Below are positions 1 to 7,265 of a stretch of DNA of 17,444 bases, piece after piece. A program made the position numbers and the translations under genes. Below the pieces are notes generated by a model, which ran no database searches, was not told the DNA's origin, and saw only the letters and a list, made by a program, of their open reading frames with translations. Positions within the stretch are counted from its first letter, which is position 1; the number at the start of each line of letters is the position of its first letter. This stretch comes from DASPMP01 sp035248725 (GTDB lineage Bacteria; Gemmatimonadota; Gemmatimonadetes; Gemmatimonadales; Gemmatimonadaceae), in contig DATFHG010000139.1 of NCBI GenBank assembly GCA_035248725.1, positions 1 to 17,444 on the forward strand, read 5' to 3'.

Positions 1-1744
1 CAAGACGCCGCAGGCGCTCCTCGCCGCGCAGCTCACCGCCACGCCGGCGCCAATTCCCACGCGACGCAGTGATGTACCCGTCGCGCTCGCGCGCCTCGTG
101 ATGCAGTGTCTCGAGAAGGAGCGGGAGCACCGCCCGCAGACCGCGCGCGAGATCGCCGAACTGCTCGAGAACCCGGACATGGTGAGCGGCGCGTTTGCGT
201 CCGCGCCGGTCCTGCCGGTGAAGCGTCGCAACGTCGTCGCCATCGCCGGCGCCTTGGCGCTCGTGGCGGTGATCGCCGGAGCGGCGGCGATCGCGCGGTC
301 GCGCACCCCGAGCGTGGCGCCCGCCGCGCAGGCGGGAGTGCCGGCGTCCCTGGCCACCGAACGCGCGCGGGCAATCGTCGTGTTGCCCTTCGTGAACATC
401 GGCCGCGATTCGACCGATGTCTATCTCGCCGACGGCCTCACGAACGACATCATCAACGTGCTGGGTCGCGTGCCGGGTATCCGCGTCACGTCGCGATCGG
501 TGGCGGCGTCGGCGCGTGAAAAGTTCAGCTCCGCGCAGGAGATCGGCAAAGCGCTGAACGTGGGCCGCGTCCTCGAGGGCACGGTACAGCGCGACGGAAA
601 TCGCCTGCGCGTGACGGCGCGCGTCACGAACACGGACGACGGGTTCATGGTGTGGTCGGACATGTTCGAGCGCACGCTGAAGGACGTGTTCACGGTGCAG
701 GATGAAATTTCCGGCGCCATCGCCGACGCGCTGGGCTCGCAGATGACGCCGACGACGGTGGCGTCGAACGCGGAGAACGAGCGCGGCACCAGCGACGACG
801 TCGCCTACGATCTGTACCTGCGCGGCCACCACTTCTTCGAGCAGCGCGGCGAGACGGCGTTGCGCCACGCGTTGGATCTGTTCAGGAAGTCCGCGGCGCA
901 GGATCCGAACTTCGCCAAGGCGCAGGCAGGCATCGCCGCGGCATACAGCGTGTTGCCGCTGTACGGCACCGGCGCGGCCGACACATTGTTCGCGCCGGGA
1001 TTTGCCGCGGCCAACCGCGCGATTCAGCTCGACTCCACCCTTGCCGATGCGTATGCGTCGCGCGCCGTGTTGCTGAACACGCAATGGCGGTGGGCCGACG
1101 CGGAACGCGACTTCCGCCGCGCCATCGCGCTCGATCCCAGGCTCGCGTCAGCGCACCAATGGTACGGCGAGCAGCTCATCGTGCAGAGCCGATTCGCCGA
1201 TGCCACGGAGCAGCTCAAGCGGGCGGCGGAGCTCGATCCGGTATCCCCGGTGATCGCCAGCTCCTATTCGCTCGCCCTGGGCCTGGCCGGTCGCGACGCG
1301 GACGCCATCGCCCAGGGGCGGCGGGCCGTGGAGCTCGATTCCGGCTTGTTCCTGCCGCACCTCGTGCTCGGTCTCGATCATCTCGTGGCCAGGCGCAACG
1401 CGGAGGCGATACGCGAGCTCGAGCCAGCGCTGGGGCTCAGTCACGGCTCGCCGTACGTTCAGGGGCTGCTCGGCTACGCGTACGCCGTCGGTGGACAGCG
1501 ACCCAATGCCGAAGCGATGGCGCAGCAGCTGTCCCTGAAGCGCGATGCGGATTCACAGGCGGCGTTCGCCGTGACCCAGCTCGGACTCGGTGACACGACG
1601 AAGGCGTTGTCTGCGCTGGAGGCGGCGGCACGGGGACGCGCCCGATTCTTCACCGCCCAGCCTCTCGGTGCGGCGCTCTTCGACCCGATCAGGGGAAGCG
1701 CGCGGTTCACGGGACTCCTGAAGACACTCGGTTTGCGCCCGTAA
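1..1744 (+). CDS. Ser/Thr protein kinase with TolB-like and TPR region (3' part; start lies before the window)
   Basis: Reading frame 2 is open from the window edge to a TAA at 1742-1744, giving about 580 residues. The first 55 or so look like the end of a Hanks-type kinase C-lobe: a VMQCLEKE helix followed by the conserved HRP arginine. A linker and one membrane segment (VVAIAGALALVAVIAGAAA, about 236-295) follow. Next is a TolB/adenylate-cyclase-associated type domain with VLPFVNIG, YLADGLTNDI and VLEGTVQ motifs (about 375-750). The rest, to the stop, is helical TPR-like repeats with recurring A-x-LDP or ELD motifs. The layout implies a cytoplasmic kinase with an extracytoplasmic sensing or scaffolding half. 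The ATP site and catalytic loop are outside the window, so activity cannot be judged. The architecture is known from many bacterial transmembrane kinases; the substrate is unknown. Confidence 0.85.
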   Translation, partial: KTPQALLAAQLTATPAPIPTRRSDVPVALARLVMQCLEKEREHRPQTAREIAELLENPDMVSGAFASAPVLPVKRRNVVAIAGALALVAVIAGAAAIARSRTPSVAPAAQAGVPASLATERARAIVVLPFVNIGRDSTDVYLADGLTNDIINVLGRVPGIRVTSRSVAASAREKFSSAQEIGKALNVGRVLEGTVQRDGNRLRVTARVTNTDDGFMVWSDMFERTLKDVFTVQDEISGAIADALGSQMTPTTVASNAENERGTSDDVAYDLYLRGHHFFEQRGETALRHALDLFRKSAAQDPNFAKAQAGIAAAYSVLPLYGTGAADTLFAPGFAAANRAIQLDSTLADAYASRAVLLNTQWRWADAERDFRRAIALDPRLASAHQWYGEQLIVQSRFADATEQLKRAAELDPVSPVIASSYSLALGLAGRDADAIAQGRRAVELDSGLFLPHLVLGLDHLVARRNAEAIRELEPALGLSHGSPYVQGLLGYAYAVGGQRPNAEAMAQQLSLKRDADSQAAFAVTQLGLGDTTKALSALEAAARGRARFFTAQPLGAALFDPIRGSARFTGLLKTLGLRP

Positions 1745-1756
1745 GGTTGTTGCGTC

Positions 1757-1801
1757 GGCGGAGTTCGCCGCGTCGATAGATCGCACGTACCGAACTCCGC
1801 C
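1757..1801 (+). promoter_or_regulatory. 11-bp perfect inverted repeat abutting a start codon
   Basis: GGCGGAGTTCG (1757-1767) is matched by its exact reverse complement CGAACTCCGCC (1791-1801), with a 23-base loop. The right arm ends one base before the ATG of the M23 lipoprotein gene. No T-tract follows, so it does not look like an intrinsic terminator. It could be an operator or an RNA hairpin controlling translation start. No Shine-Dalgarno sequence is visible before this ATG. Confidence 0.5.
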
Positions 1802-2482
1802 ATGCAAAAGCTCTGGCTACTCGGGAGCATTTTCCTCACAGTTGGCTGCTCGCAGCGAGCGCCGTGGCGCGTCGTTTCGACGCCCCTTCCGGCGTCATCG
1901 GGCGCGCACGCATCGGTCACCCCTGCGGGGGATGCCGTCGCCGATGCCGCCGGTTCGCCGCGCGAACCGGCGGTGGCGCTCAGCGCGGTCGCCACGGCGC
2001 CACTCGACGCTGCAGATGTCGCGCACTTGTCGTCGATGCTGTTTCCCGTCCCCGGTGTCGACAGCACGAGGTTGGACGACAGCTTCGACGATCCGCGAGA
2101 CGGCGGCGCGCGCCGGCATAACGCCATCGACATCATGGCGCCCAGAGGGACGCCGGTATTGTCCGTGCAGGACGGCCGCATCCTGCGACTGTCGCGCAAC
2201 CCTAAGGGTGGCATCACGGTCTACGCGACGGATCTCGACGAAAAGTTCGTGTACTACTACGCCCATCTCGATCACTATCACGCCGGTGTGTACGACGGCA
2301 AACCGCTTCTGCGTGGCGACACGCTCGGCTATGTCGGTACCACGGGCAACGCGCCGGCGAACACGCCGCACCTGCATTTCCAGGTCATGCGCATGCCGGC
2401 GGACAAGCGGTATTGGGAAGGCGACCCCGTGAACCCGTATCCGCTGCTGACGCATACGACATCGCCCAGCGTCGACAGATGA
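1802..2482 (+). CDS. M23-family metallopeptidase lipoprotein
   Basis: This is a predicted zinc endopeptidase that cuts peptidoglycan cross-bridges, or a LytM-type regulator of such enzymes. The 226-residue protein starts with a hydrophobic signal peptide and a lipobox (LTVGC), so Cys16 would be lipidated and the protein anchored to a membrane. A low-complexity Ala/Pro-rich linker runs to about residue 80. The LytM domain follows: HNAID at about 106-110 (the HxxxD zinc ligands), GTPV and a GGITV/YYYAHL region, then PHLHFQV near 187-193 with the HxH motif. Both metal-binding elements are intact, so it is probably active. The ATG at 1802 gives a proper signal peptide. Its TGA overlaps the next ATG (ATGA at 2479-2482), so the two genes are probably translationally coupled. 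Confidence 0.9.
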   Translation: MQKLWLLGSIFLTVGCSQRAPWRVVSTPLPASSGAHASVTPAGDAVADAAGSPREPAVALSAVATAPLDAADVAHLSSMLFPVPGVDSTRLDDSFDDPRDGGARRHNAIDIMAPRGTPVLSVQDGRILRLSRNPKGGITVYATDLDEKFVYYYAHLDHYHAGVYDGKPLLRGDTLGYVGTTGNAPANTPHLHFQVMRMPADKRYWEGDPVNPYPLLTHTTSPSVDR

Positions 2483-2793
2483 CGTTGTCGTCGAAGGATC
2501 GCGCAGCGCTGCGCGCGCACGCGCACCGGCTGCAGGTCACCGTCCACGTCGGGCACCAGGGACCGACGGACGCGCTCCGCCAGTCGCTGGATGACGCCCT
2601 CCGTACGCACGAGCTCGTGAAGATCCAGATCTCGAAGAACGGAGATGCGAAGGCAAAGGACGTCGCGAACGAGCTCGCGCGGGCGCTGGATGCGGACGTC
2701 GTGCAGGTGATCGGACGGACAGCTACGCTGTTTCGCCTGAATCCCGAGCTCGAGCAGAAACGACGCGCCAGGGCGTCACAGGCAGCGCGTTGA
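2479..2793 (+). CDS. yhbY: YhbY-type (CRM domain) RNA-binding protein
   Basis: The 104-residue protein matches the single-domain CRS1/YhbY family in length and layout. An N-terminal helix (SSKDRAALRAHAH) leads into a VTVHVGHQG turn, then DALRQSLDDALRTHELVKIQ, and a final strand VVQVIGRTATLFR. In E. coli the family binds pre-50S ribosomal particles, so a role in large-subunit assembly is likely. The start at 2479 is chosen because it shares an ATGA with the stop of the upstream lipoprotein and puts the domain at the N-terminus. An in-frame start at 2413 would only add residues overlapping that gene. The last 71 bases overlap, tail to tail, the 3' end of the molybdenum hydroxylase gene on the other strand. 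Confidence 0.88.
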   Translation: MTLSSKDRAALRAHAHRLQVTVHVGHQGPTDALRQSLDDALRTHELVKIQISKNGDAKAKDVANELARALDADVVQVIGRTATLFRLNPELEQKRRARASQAAR

Positions 2794-5023
2794 TTTCCGC
2801 GCCGATCGCGTCACTTACGGCGTTCGCGATCGCGGCGGCAATACCAATGATCGGCGGCTCGGCGAGCCCTTTGGCGCCGGTGTGATTCGCCACCGTATCC
2901 GATGACCTGACGAAAAACGCATCGATCTGCGGCAGATCTGCGAGTGTCGGAATCTTGTAATCGTGCATCGTTGGATTGAGCGGACGTCCGAGGCTCTCGT
3001 CGATGATCCGCTCCTCGAACAGCGCGTACCCGATGCCCTGCAGAATGCCTCCCTCGAGCTGACTCTGTGCCAGTCGCGGATTGATGATGCGCCCGCTGTC
3101 GTGCGCGGCGACCACGCGCAGCACGCGTACCTGTCCGGTCTCGACGTTCACCATCACTTCCGCGAACTGCGCGGCGAATGCGGACAGGGCGGTCTGGTCG
3201 GGGTTCGGACCACGGCTTCCGTTTCCGATGATCATCACGTGCCGCAACTTTTCGCCGATCTCGGCGAAGGTCATCGCGCGATCGTGCCGATCGCGCACGC
3301 GTATGACACTCTGATGTGACTCCAGGGTGTCGGCGGGAACGTCCATGAGCGTCGCCGCCGCGTCGAGCAACTTGCGGCGTGCGTCTTCCGCCGCCATGCG
3401 AACCGCGGGGCCGACCGACGCCGTGGTCTGCGAGCCCCACGAATTGCCCGTGTATGGCAGGCGCTCGGTATCGCCGAGCACGGTGCGCACGTCCTCGACG
3501 CGCGCGCCGAGTGCTTCAGCGGCGATCTGTGCGAACACGGTGCGTGATCCCGTTCCGAGATCCTGCGAGCCGGTGAGCACGTCGACGCTCCCGTCGGGAT
3601 TGACGCGCACGTGCGCGTAGGACGGCGGGCCGCCGCCGGCGGGCCAGCTCACCGAGGCGACGCCACTGCCGCGCCTCCATGGACCGGCCGCCGCCTCGCG
3701 GCGCATCGGCCAGGCGAACCGGCGGGACGCCTCGTCGTAGCATCGGTGCAGATTCTTGTCCGAGTAGCGGCGGTTCTTCTCCTGATCGCGGTCGGCGTAA
3801 TTGCGTCGGCGGATCTCCAGGCGATCGATGCCGAGCTCGGTCGCGATGATGTCCATCGCGCGTTCCAGCGCAAATGCGCCTTCCACATGTCCGGGCGCCC
3901 GGAAGGACGCCATCGCGCCCGTGTGCGTGTACACGAACGTCTCCGTGGTGCGGACGTTCGCGCAGGCATACAGCTCATGAAAGATCTTGCCCGGGCCGGC
4001 GAACCAGCCGCCCACACCCATCTGCACGTCGGCATCGAGCACCAGCGCGGTCAGCCTGCCGTCGCGTGTCGCCCCGACTTTCACCCGTTGCGTCGTCGCC
4101 GATCGGTTGCCGGTGTCCACCTGCTCGCCTTCGCGGTCGAGAACGCACCGCACGGGCTGTCCGGTCTTGCGCGCCAGTGCCGCGGCGATGTAGGTGGATG
4201 CCGCCGCGCCGTTCTTGGCGCCAAACCCGCCACCCATGTAGTCCTTGATCACGCGCACCTGCGTGAGCTTGAGGCCGAACGCTTCCGCGAGATCGCTTCG
4301 CGTATTGAAGATTCCCTGCGTGGACTCCCACACGGTGAGCTGATCGCCCGTCCAGACGGCGACGGCTCCGTGAGGCTCCATCGCGGTGTGCAGCGCGGTC
4401 GGCGTGCGAAATTCGCGCTCGACGACGACGTCTGCCTCGCGGAGTCCGGCCTCGACGTCACCCCGTTGCGTGACGCGCGGTGAATTCTTGCTCGTGTTTC
4501 CCGTGCGACGCACCTGCGGCGCATCGGGCTCCAGCGCCGCGGCCACCGTGACCGCGTGTGGTGCCGCGTCGACGCGAACGATCGCGGCGTCCGCCGCCAG
4601 ACGTGCGGCATGCCAGGAATCGGCGGCGACGGCCGCGAGTGGCTGGCCGGCGAATCGTATCGTGTGGTCGAACAACTGACCGCTGTCGTAGCGGATGTCC
4701 TTCACGTCGTCGAGCTGCAACACGTCCTGAACGCCCGCGATCTCCAGACACGGCGTGAGATCCAGAGACACCACGCGACCGTGCGCGATGGGCGCGCGAA
4801 TCACCGCCGCGTGCAGCATTCCCGCCTGGCTCACGTCAGCGGTGTAGACGGCGCGTCCAGTCACCTTCTCGCGGGCGTCGGCGCGCGGAACGCACTGGCC
4901 GACGATTTCGAGCGGCACGTCGAGCGTCCACGGGGCAGGGTCGAAATCGGGGATTTCGACGATGCGCGTGTCCTCGCGCCCTTCCACTTCGACTTTCGTG
5001 GCGACGAAGCGCTTACCGGCCAT
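2723..5023 (-). CDS. Molybdopterin-binding subunit, xanthine dehydrogenase/aldehyde oxidoreductase family
   Basis: This is the catalytic subunit of a molybdenum hydroxylase, which oxidises purines, aldehydes or N-heterocycles using water as oxygen donor. The 766-residue protein has the usual a/b hammerhead region (PRADAREKVTGRAVY, about 46-60) and the family motifs MEPHGAV (215-221), GGGFGAKN (264-271), SFRAPG (373-378) and QDLGTG (487-492). The presumed catalytic glutamate is Glu722 in KGLAEPP. It most resembles YagR/XdhA-type chains; the substrate cannot be read from the sequence. The ATG at 5023 is chosen because it gives the normal N-terminus and overlaps the 2Fe-2S gene by only 11 bases. 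The longer in-frame opening to 5287 is low-complexity shadow. No FAD-binding subunit gene is present in the window. Confidence 0.92.
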   Translation of the reverse strand: MAGKRFVATKVEVEGREDTRIVEIPDFDPAPWTLDVPLEIVGQCVPRADAREKVTGRAVYTADVSQAGMLHAAVIRAPIAHGRVVSLDLTPCLEIAGVQDVLQLDDVKDIRYDSGQLFDHTIRFAGQPLAAVAADSWHAARLAADAAIVRVDAAPHAVTVAAALEPDAPQVRRTGNTSKNSPRVTQRGDVEAGLREADVVVEREFRTPTALHTAMEPHGAVAVWTGDQLTVWESTQGIFNTRSDLAEAFGLKLTQVRVIKDYMGGGFGAKNGAAASTYIAAALARKTGQPVRCVLDREGEQVDTGNRSATTQRVKVGATRDGRLTALVLDADVQMGVGGWFAGPGKIFHELYACANVRTTETFVYTHTGAMASFRAPGHVEGAFALERAMDIIATELGIDRLEIRRRNYADRDQEKNRRYSDKNLHRCYDEASRRFAWPMRREAAAGPWRRGSGVASVSWPAGGGPPSYAHVRVNPDGSVDVLTGSQDLGTGSRTVFAQIAAEALGARVEDVRTVLGDTERLPYTGNSWGSQTTASVGPAVRMAAEDARRKLLDAAATLMDVPADTLESHQSVIRVRDRHDRAMTFAEIGEKLRHVMIIGNGSRGPNPDQTALSAFAAQFAEVMVNVETGQVRVLRVVAAHDSGRIINPRLAQSQLEGGILQGIGYALFEERIIDESLGRPLNPTMHDYKIPTLADLPQIDAFFVRSSDTVANHTGAKGLAEPPIIGIAAAIANAVSDAIGAEINALPVTPWRVVSARARDSGETA

Positions 5024-5492
5024 GGTGCAGCTGCTCGGCGGCGGCGCGCACCGCGAGGAGGATGTTGGGATACGTCCCGCAGCGGCAGAGGTTGCCGCTG
5101 AGCGCCGTGCGGATATCGGATTCGCTCGGCATCGGCGTCCGCTCGAGCAGCGCGAGCGCAGCGAGAATCTGTCCGGGGGTGCAGAAGCCACACTGCATCG
5201 CATCGTGCGCGATGAATGCCTGCTGCAGCGGATGCAGCACCGATCCCTGCGCGACGCCTTCGATCGTCGTGATCTGTACGTCGCCACAGGCAGCCGCGAG
5301 CGTCAGGCACGAGTACACGGCTCGGCGGGGCCCGCCGTCGCCGGCGACGAGCACGGTGCACGCGCCGCATTCACCGCGGGCGCATGATTCCTTGGTGCCC
5401 GTGAGCTGGAGGCGGTCACGCAGGACGCGCAGCAGCGTCTCGTGTCCCGCGAGCTCGATGTCGTGCGTGGCGCCGTTGATGGTCAGCTGCAT
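5013..5492 (-). CDS. 2Fe-2S subunit of the molybdenum hydroxylase
   Basis: This is the small electron-transfer subunit that partners the Mo subunit encoded directly downstream. The plant-type ferredoxin cluster has C37-x4-C42-x2-C45 and C62. The C-terminal helical domain carries CGFC (101-104) and CRC (136-138). All eight cluster cysteines are therefore present, and the 159-residue length is normal for the YagT/CoxS family. The ATG at 5492 (MQLTING) fits family N-termini. A start 21 bases upstream at 5513 is possible but would sit almost on the predicted transcription start. The gene overlaps the Mo subunit by 11 bases, so the two should be co-translated. Electrons normally pass from this subunit to an FAD chain that is absent here. 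Confidence 0.92.
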   Translation of the reverse strand: MQLTINGATHDIELAGHETLLRVLRDRLQLTGTKESCARGECGACTVLVAGDGGPRRAVYSCLTLAAACGDVQITTIEGVAQGSVLHPLQQAFIAHDAMQCGFCTPGQILAALALLERTPMPSESDIRTALSGNLCRCGTYPNILLAVRAAAEQLHHGR

Positions 5493-5525
5493 CGATGAAT
5501 GACTAGTCAGCAATCCGCGAGCGTC

Positions 5526-5531
5526 ATTATC
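5526..5531 (-). promoter_or_regulatory. Possible -10 element for the molybdenum hydroxylase operon
   Basis: Read on the minus strand this is GATAAT, five of six matches to the sigma-70 -10 consensus. It lies 33 bases upstream of the ATG at 5492, leaving a leader of about 27 bases. No convincing -35 box is found 16-18 bases upstream, so a regulator may be needed. This is a weak call. Confidence 0.3.
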
Positions 5532-5533
5532 TT

Positions 5534-5561
5534 AGCCGTGGCCGTGTCCACTGGCACGGCT
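5534..5561 (+). promoter_or_regulatory. Dyad/hairpin in the divergent Mo-hydroxylase/ferredoxin spacer
   Basis: AGCCGTG (5534-5540) is mirrored by CACGGCT (5555-5561). Nested inside, 5541-5548 can pair with 5553-5560 as an 8-bp stem with one G-U pair and a CACT loop. It lies just upstream of the possible -10 of the minus-strand operon and in the 5' leader of the ferredoxin gene. It could be an operator or an RNA hairpin. Confidence 0.35.
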
Positions 5562-5579
5562 GGAACACTCGAGGCCGAG

Positions 5580-5846
5580 ATGCCCTACGTCATCACTGAA
5601 GCCTGCATCAATACAAAAGACCGCGCGTGTGTCGACGTCTGTCCCGTCGACTGCATCTACGAAGGACCCGATCAGCTCTACATCCATCCGGACGAGTGCA
5701 TCGATTGCGGCGCGTGTGAGCCGGAATGTCCCGTGACCGCGATCTTCCCGGAAGAAGACGTCCCCGCGAATCTCAAGCAGTACATCGCGAAAAACCGGGA
5801 GGTCTTCCAGAGCGAGAGCCCGCCCGGCAGGCCGCAGCGGAGCTGA
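5580..5846 (+). CDS. fdxA: 7Fe-type ferredoxin (one 3Fe-4S plus one 4Fe-4S cluster)
   Basis: This is a small soluble electron carrier of 88 residues. The pattern is C9-x7-C17-x3-C21-P, an extra C25, then C40-x2-C43-x2-C46-x3-C50-P. That is the Azotobacter FdI-type arrangement: by homology C9, C17 and C50 hold the 3Fe-4S cluster, and C21, C40, C43 and C46 hold the 4Fe-4S cluster. The motif HPDECIDCG is typical of FdxA. The ATG at 5580 is preceded by GAGG five bases upstream and gives the family N-terminus MPYVITE. The frame is open to 5499, but the extra residues are unlike any ferredoxin. The gene is divergent from the Mo hydroxylase and convergent, with a 7-base gap, with the methyltransferase gene. 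It may supply or accept electrons for its divergent neighbours, but that is inference. Confidence 0.9.
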   Translation: MPYVITEACINTKDRACVDVCPVDCIYEGPDQLYIHPDECIDCGACEPECPVTAIFPEEDVPANLKQYIAKNREVFQSESPPGRPQRS

Positions 5847-5853
5847 ATCGCGG

Positions 5854-6453
5854 TCAGGTGGTCAATCGCGCCTTGACGTAGAACGCGGCGCCGAGCGCCA
5901 CGTACTGCAGAAACGTCGAGACCTCGGATCGCAGCGCCTCGCCCCAATCGTGCTCGCCGGGCGATGCGCTTTTGGGCGGCCGCGGCATCCATCGGGACAC
6001 GCGTCCCTTGTACGTCAGGTACTCCGCGCCAAACGTGGACTCGAGTACGCCTTCTTCATAGCGCACGATGAACCAGTACTCGATCGCGAACAGCACGAGG
6101 GCGATCGGCAGAAACCAGAGCACGCCGGAGCCGATCACGAAACCGGTCCAGATCAGCAGGTTGCCGACGTACAGCGGGTTCCGGAACCACGCGAACGCGC
6201 CGTACGTGACCAGACGCTGCACATTGCGCGACCGGCGCCGCGTCACAGTTCCCGCTGCGGCCACGCCGGCCAGACGCACCAGCTCGCCGACGACAATGAA
6301 CACGGCGCCGATGAGCCACCCGCGCAATGTCTGTCGCGCCGGTACGAGCAGCGGGATGAGCAGGAACGGCACCGGCAGAAATCCGCGATAGCGGAAGAGC
6401 ACAGCGCCGATGCGTGCCGCGCGTGTCTGTTCGGCGTGGGAGATCGTCGTCAC
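5854..6453 (-). CDS. Isoprenylcysteine carboxyl methyltransferase/phospholipid methyltransferase family membrane protein
   Basis: This is a 199-residue integral membrane protein with a GTG start. It has hydrophobic segments near 28-37, 46-66, 95-112 and 113-130. The family signature is present: TYGAFAWFRNPLYVGNLL (about 83-100), equivalent to the usual G-Y-RHPxYxG motif, and EEGVLESTFGAEYLTYKGRV (133-152), equivalent to EExxLxxxFGxxYxxY. These motifs form the S-adenosylmethionine site in ICMT/PEMT enzymes. The usual RHP is RNP here. The methylated substrate, whether lipid, thiol or prenyl-cysteine, is unknown. It is the last gene of a five-gene minus-strand run, 11 bases after the alpha/beta hydrolase. 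Confidence 0.82.
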   Translation of the reverse strand: MTTISHAEQTRAARIGAVLFRYRGFLPVPFLLIPLLVPARQTLRGWLIGAVFIVVGELVRLAGVAAAGTVTRRRSRNVQRLVTYGAFAWFRNPLYVGNLLIWTGFVIGSGVLWFLPIALVLFAIEYWFIVRYEEGVLESTFGAEYLTYKGRVSRWMPRPPKSASPGEHDWGEALRSEVSTFLQYVALGAAFYVKARLTT

Positions 6454-6464
6454 GGCCGCGAAAT

Positions 6465-7265
6465 CTAGGAGTACGTCAGCGCGCCGAGGAACTCCGTCAG
6501 CACGTGGTTGAATGCCGCGGGGCGCTCGAGGTTCGCGAGATGCCCGGCATGTTCGATGATCTCGAGCCGGCTGCCGGGAATGTGTTCATGCAGCGCGCGC
6601 GCCTCCTTGACGGGCGTCGGCACGTCCTCCTCGCCGACCACCACGAGCGTCGGCACGTCGATCGTTGCCAGCGACGCTGTCGAATCGGGCCGGACCATCA
6701 TGGCCTCGATGGCGCCGACGATGCCATCCACCGACGTCTGCGCGATCATGCGGTGCACGGCATCGTAGGTATCCGGCTGCTTCTCGCGCGTCGTCTTTCC
6801 GACGAGACTCGCGATCTGGAGGTTCGCCACGGCGGTGGCGCCGTCGGCGCGCGCGGTGCGAATGAGCTGTCGCCGGCGGTTCAACGCCTCGTCGCTGTCC
6901 GCACCCGCGCGCGTGTCGGCGAGCACCAGCGCGCGCACGCGGGCCCGATGCCGTCGCCAGAATGCGAACGAGACGTAGCCGCCCATCGAGCAGCCCACCA
7001 GCACCACCTTGTCGATGCGCAGCACGTCCAGCAGATGCGCGAGATCGTCGGCGTACTGCTCCATCGAGTACGGTGGCGTCACGCTCGAGTCACCGAAGCC
7101 GCGGAAATCAGCCGCGACGCAGCGGCACCGTTCGACGAGAGCGCTGACCTGGGGAGCCCACATCGTGCGATTGAGCGGGAACGCATGGGCGAACAACAGC
7201 GGAACGCCGGGACCACTCCCGACGTCGTCGTATCCCATCTCCAGCGAATCGACGACCGCGATCAA
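6465..7265 (-). CDS. Alpha/beta-fold hydrolase
   Basis: This is a 266-residue alpha/beta hydrolase. The oxyanion-hole HAFPLN segment is near 27-32, and the nucleophile Ser93 lies in GCSMGG. The acid is probably Asp214 in VGEEDVPTP, and His242 in HAGHLANLERP completes the triad. The sequence resembles 3-oxoadipate enol-lactonase or esterase-like members, but the substrate is not readable. The start is inferred as TTG at 7265, which shares four bases (TTGA) with the stop of the thioesterase gene. A later ATG at 7238 would trim a normal N-terminal strand. The overlap implies coupled translation, so it may hydrolyse a product related to the thioesterase reaction. Confidence 0.85.
   Translation of the reverse strand: MIAVVDSLEMGYDDVGSGPGVPLLFAHAFPLNRTMWAPQVSALVERCRCVAADFRGFGDSSVTPPYSMEQYADDLAHLLDVLRIDKVVLVGCSMGGYVSFAFWRRHRARVRALVLADTRAGADSDEALNRRRQLIRTARADGATAVANLQIASLVGKTTREKQPDTYDAVHRMIAQTSVDGIVGAIEAMMVRPDSTASLATIDVPTLVVVGEEDVPTPVKEARALHEHIPGSRLEIIEHAGHLANLERPAAFNHVLTEFLGALTYS

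Noticed and set aside
1757..1801. Intrinsic terminator of the kinase gene
   Set aside because: The stem is strong but no T-run follows the right arm; the start codon follows directly.
1474..2217. 247-codon minus-strand frame over the kinase end and M23 gene
   Set aside because: Crosses two well-supported genes and shows no motif; shadow frame.
3611..4483. Open frame of 290 codons on the plus strand opposite the Mo-hydroxylase gene
   Set aside because: Its product is Arg/His/Ala-rich low-complexity sequence with no family motif. It lies wholly opposite a well-supported catalytic subunit, so it is a GC-rich shadow frame.
5024..5287. N-terminal extension of the Mo-subunit gene
   Set aside because: The extra 88 codons overlap the 2Fe-2S gene in another frame and are Arg/Ser-rich, unlike any family N-terminus.
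5499..5579. Extended ferredoxin start with a signal-like hydrophobic stretch
   Set aside because: 7Fe ferredoxins are cytoplasmic and begin at MxYVIT. The ATG at 5580 has a GAGG five bases upstream, and the extension would overlap the divergent spacer.
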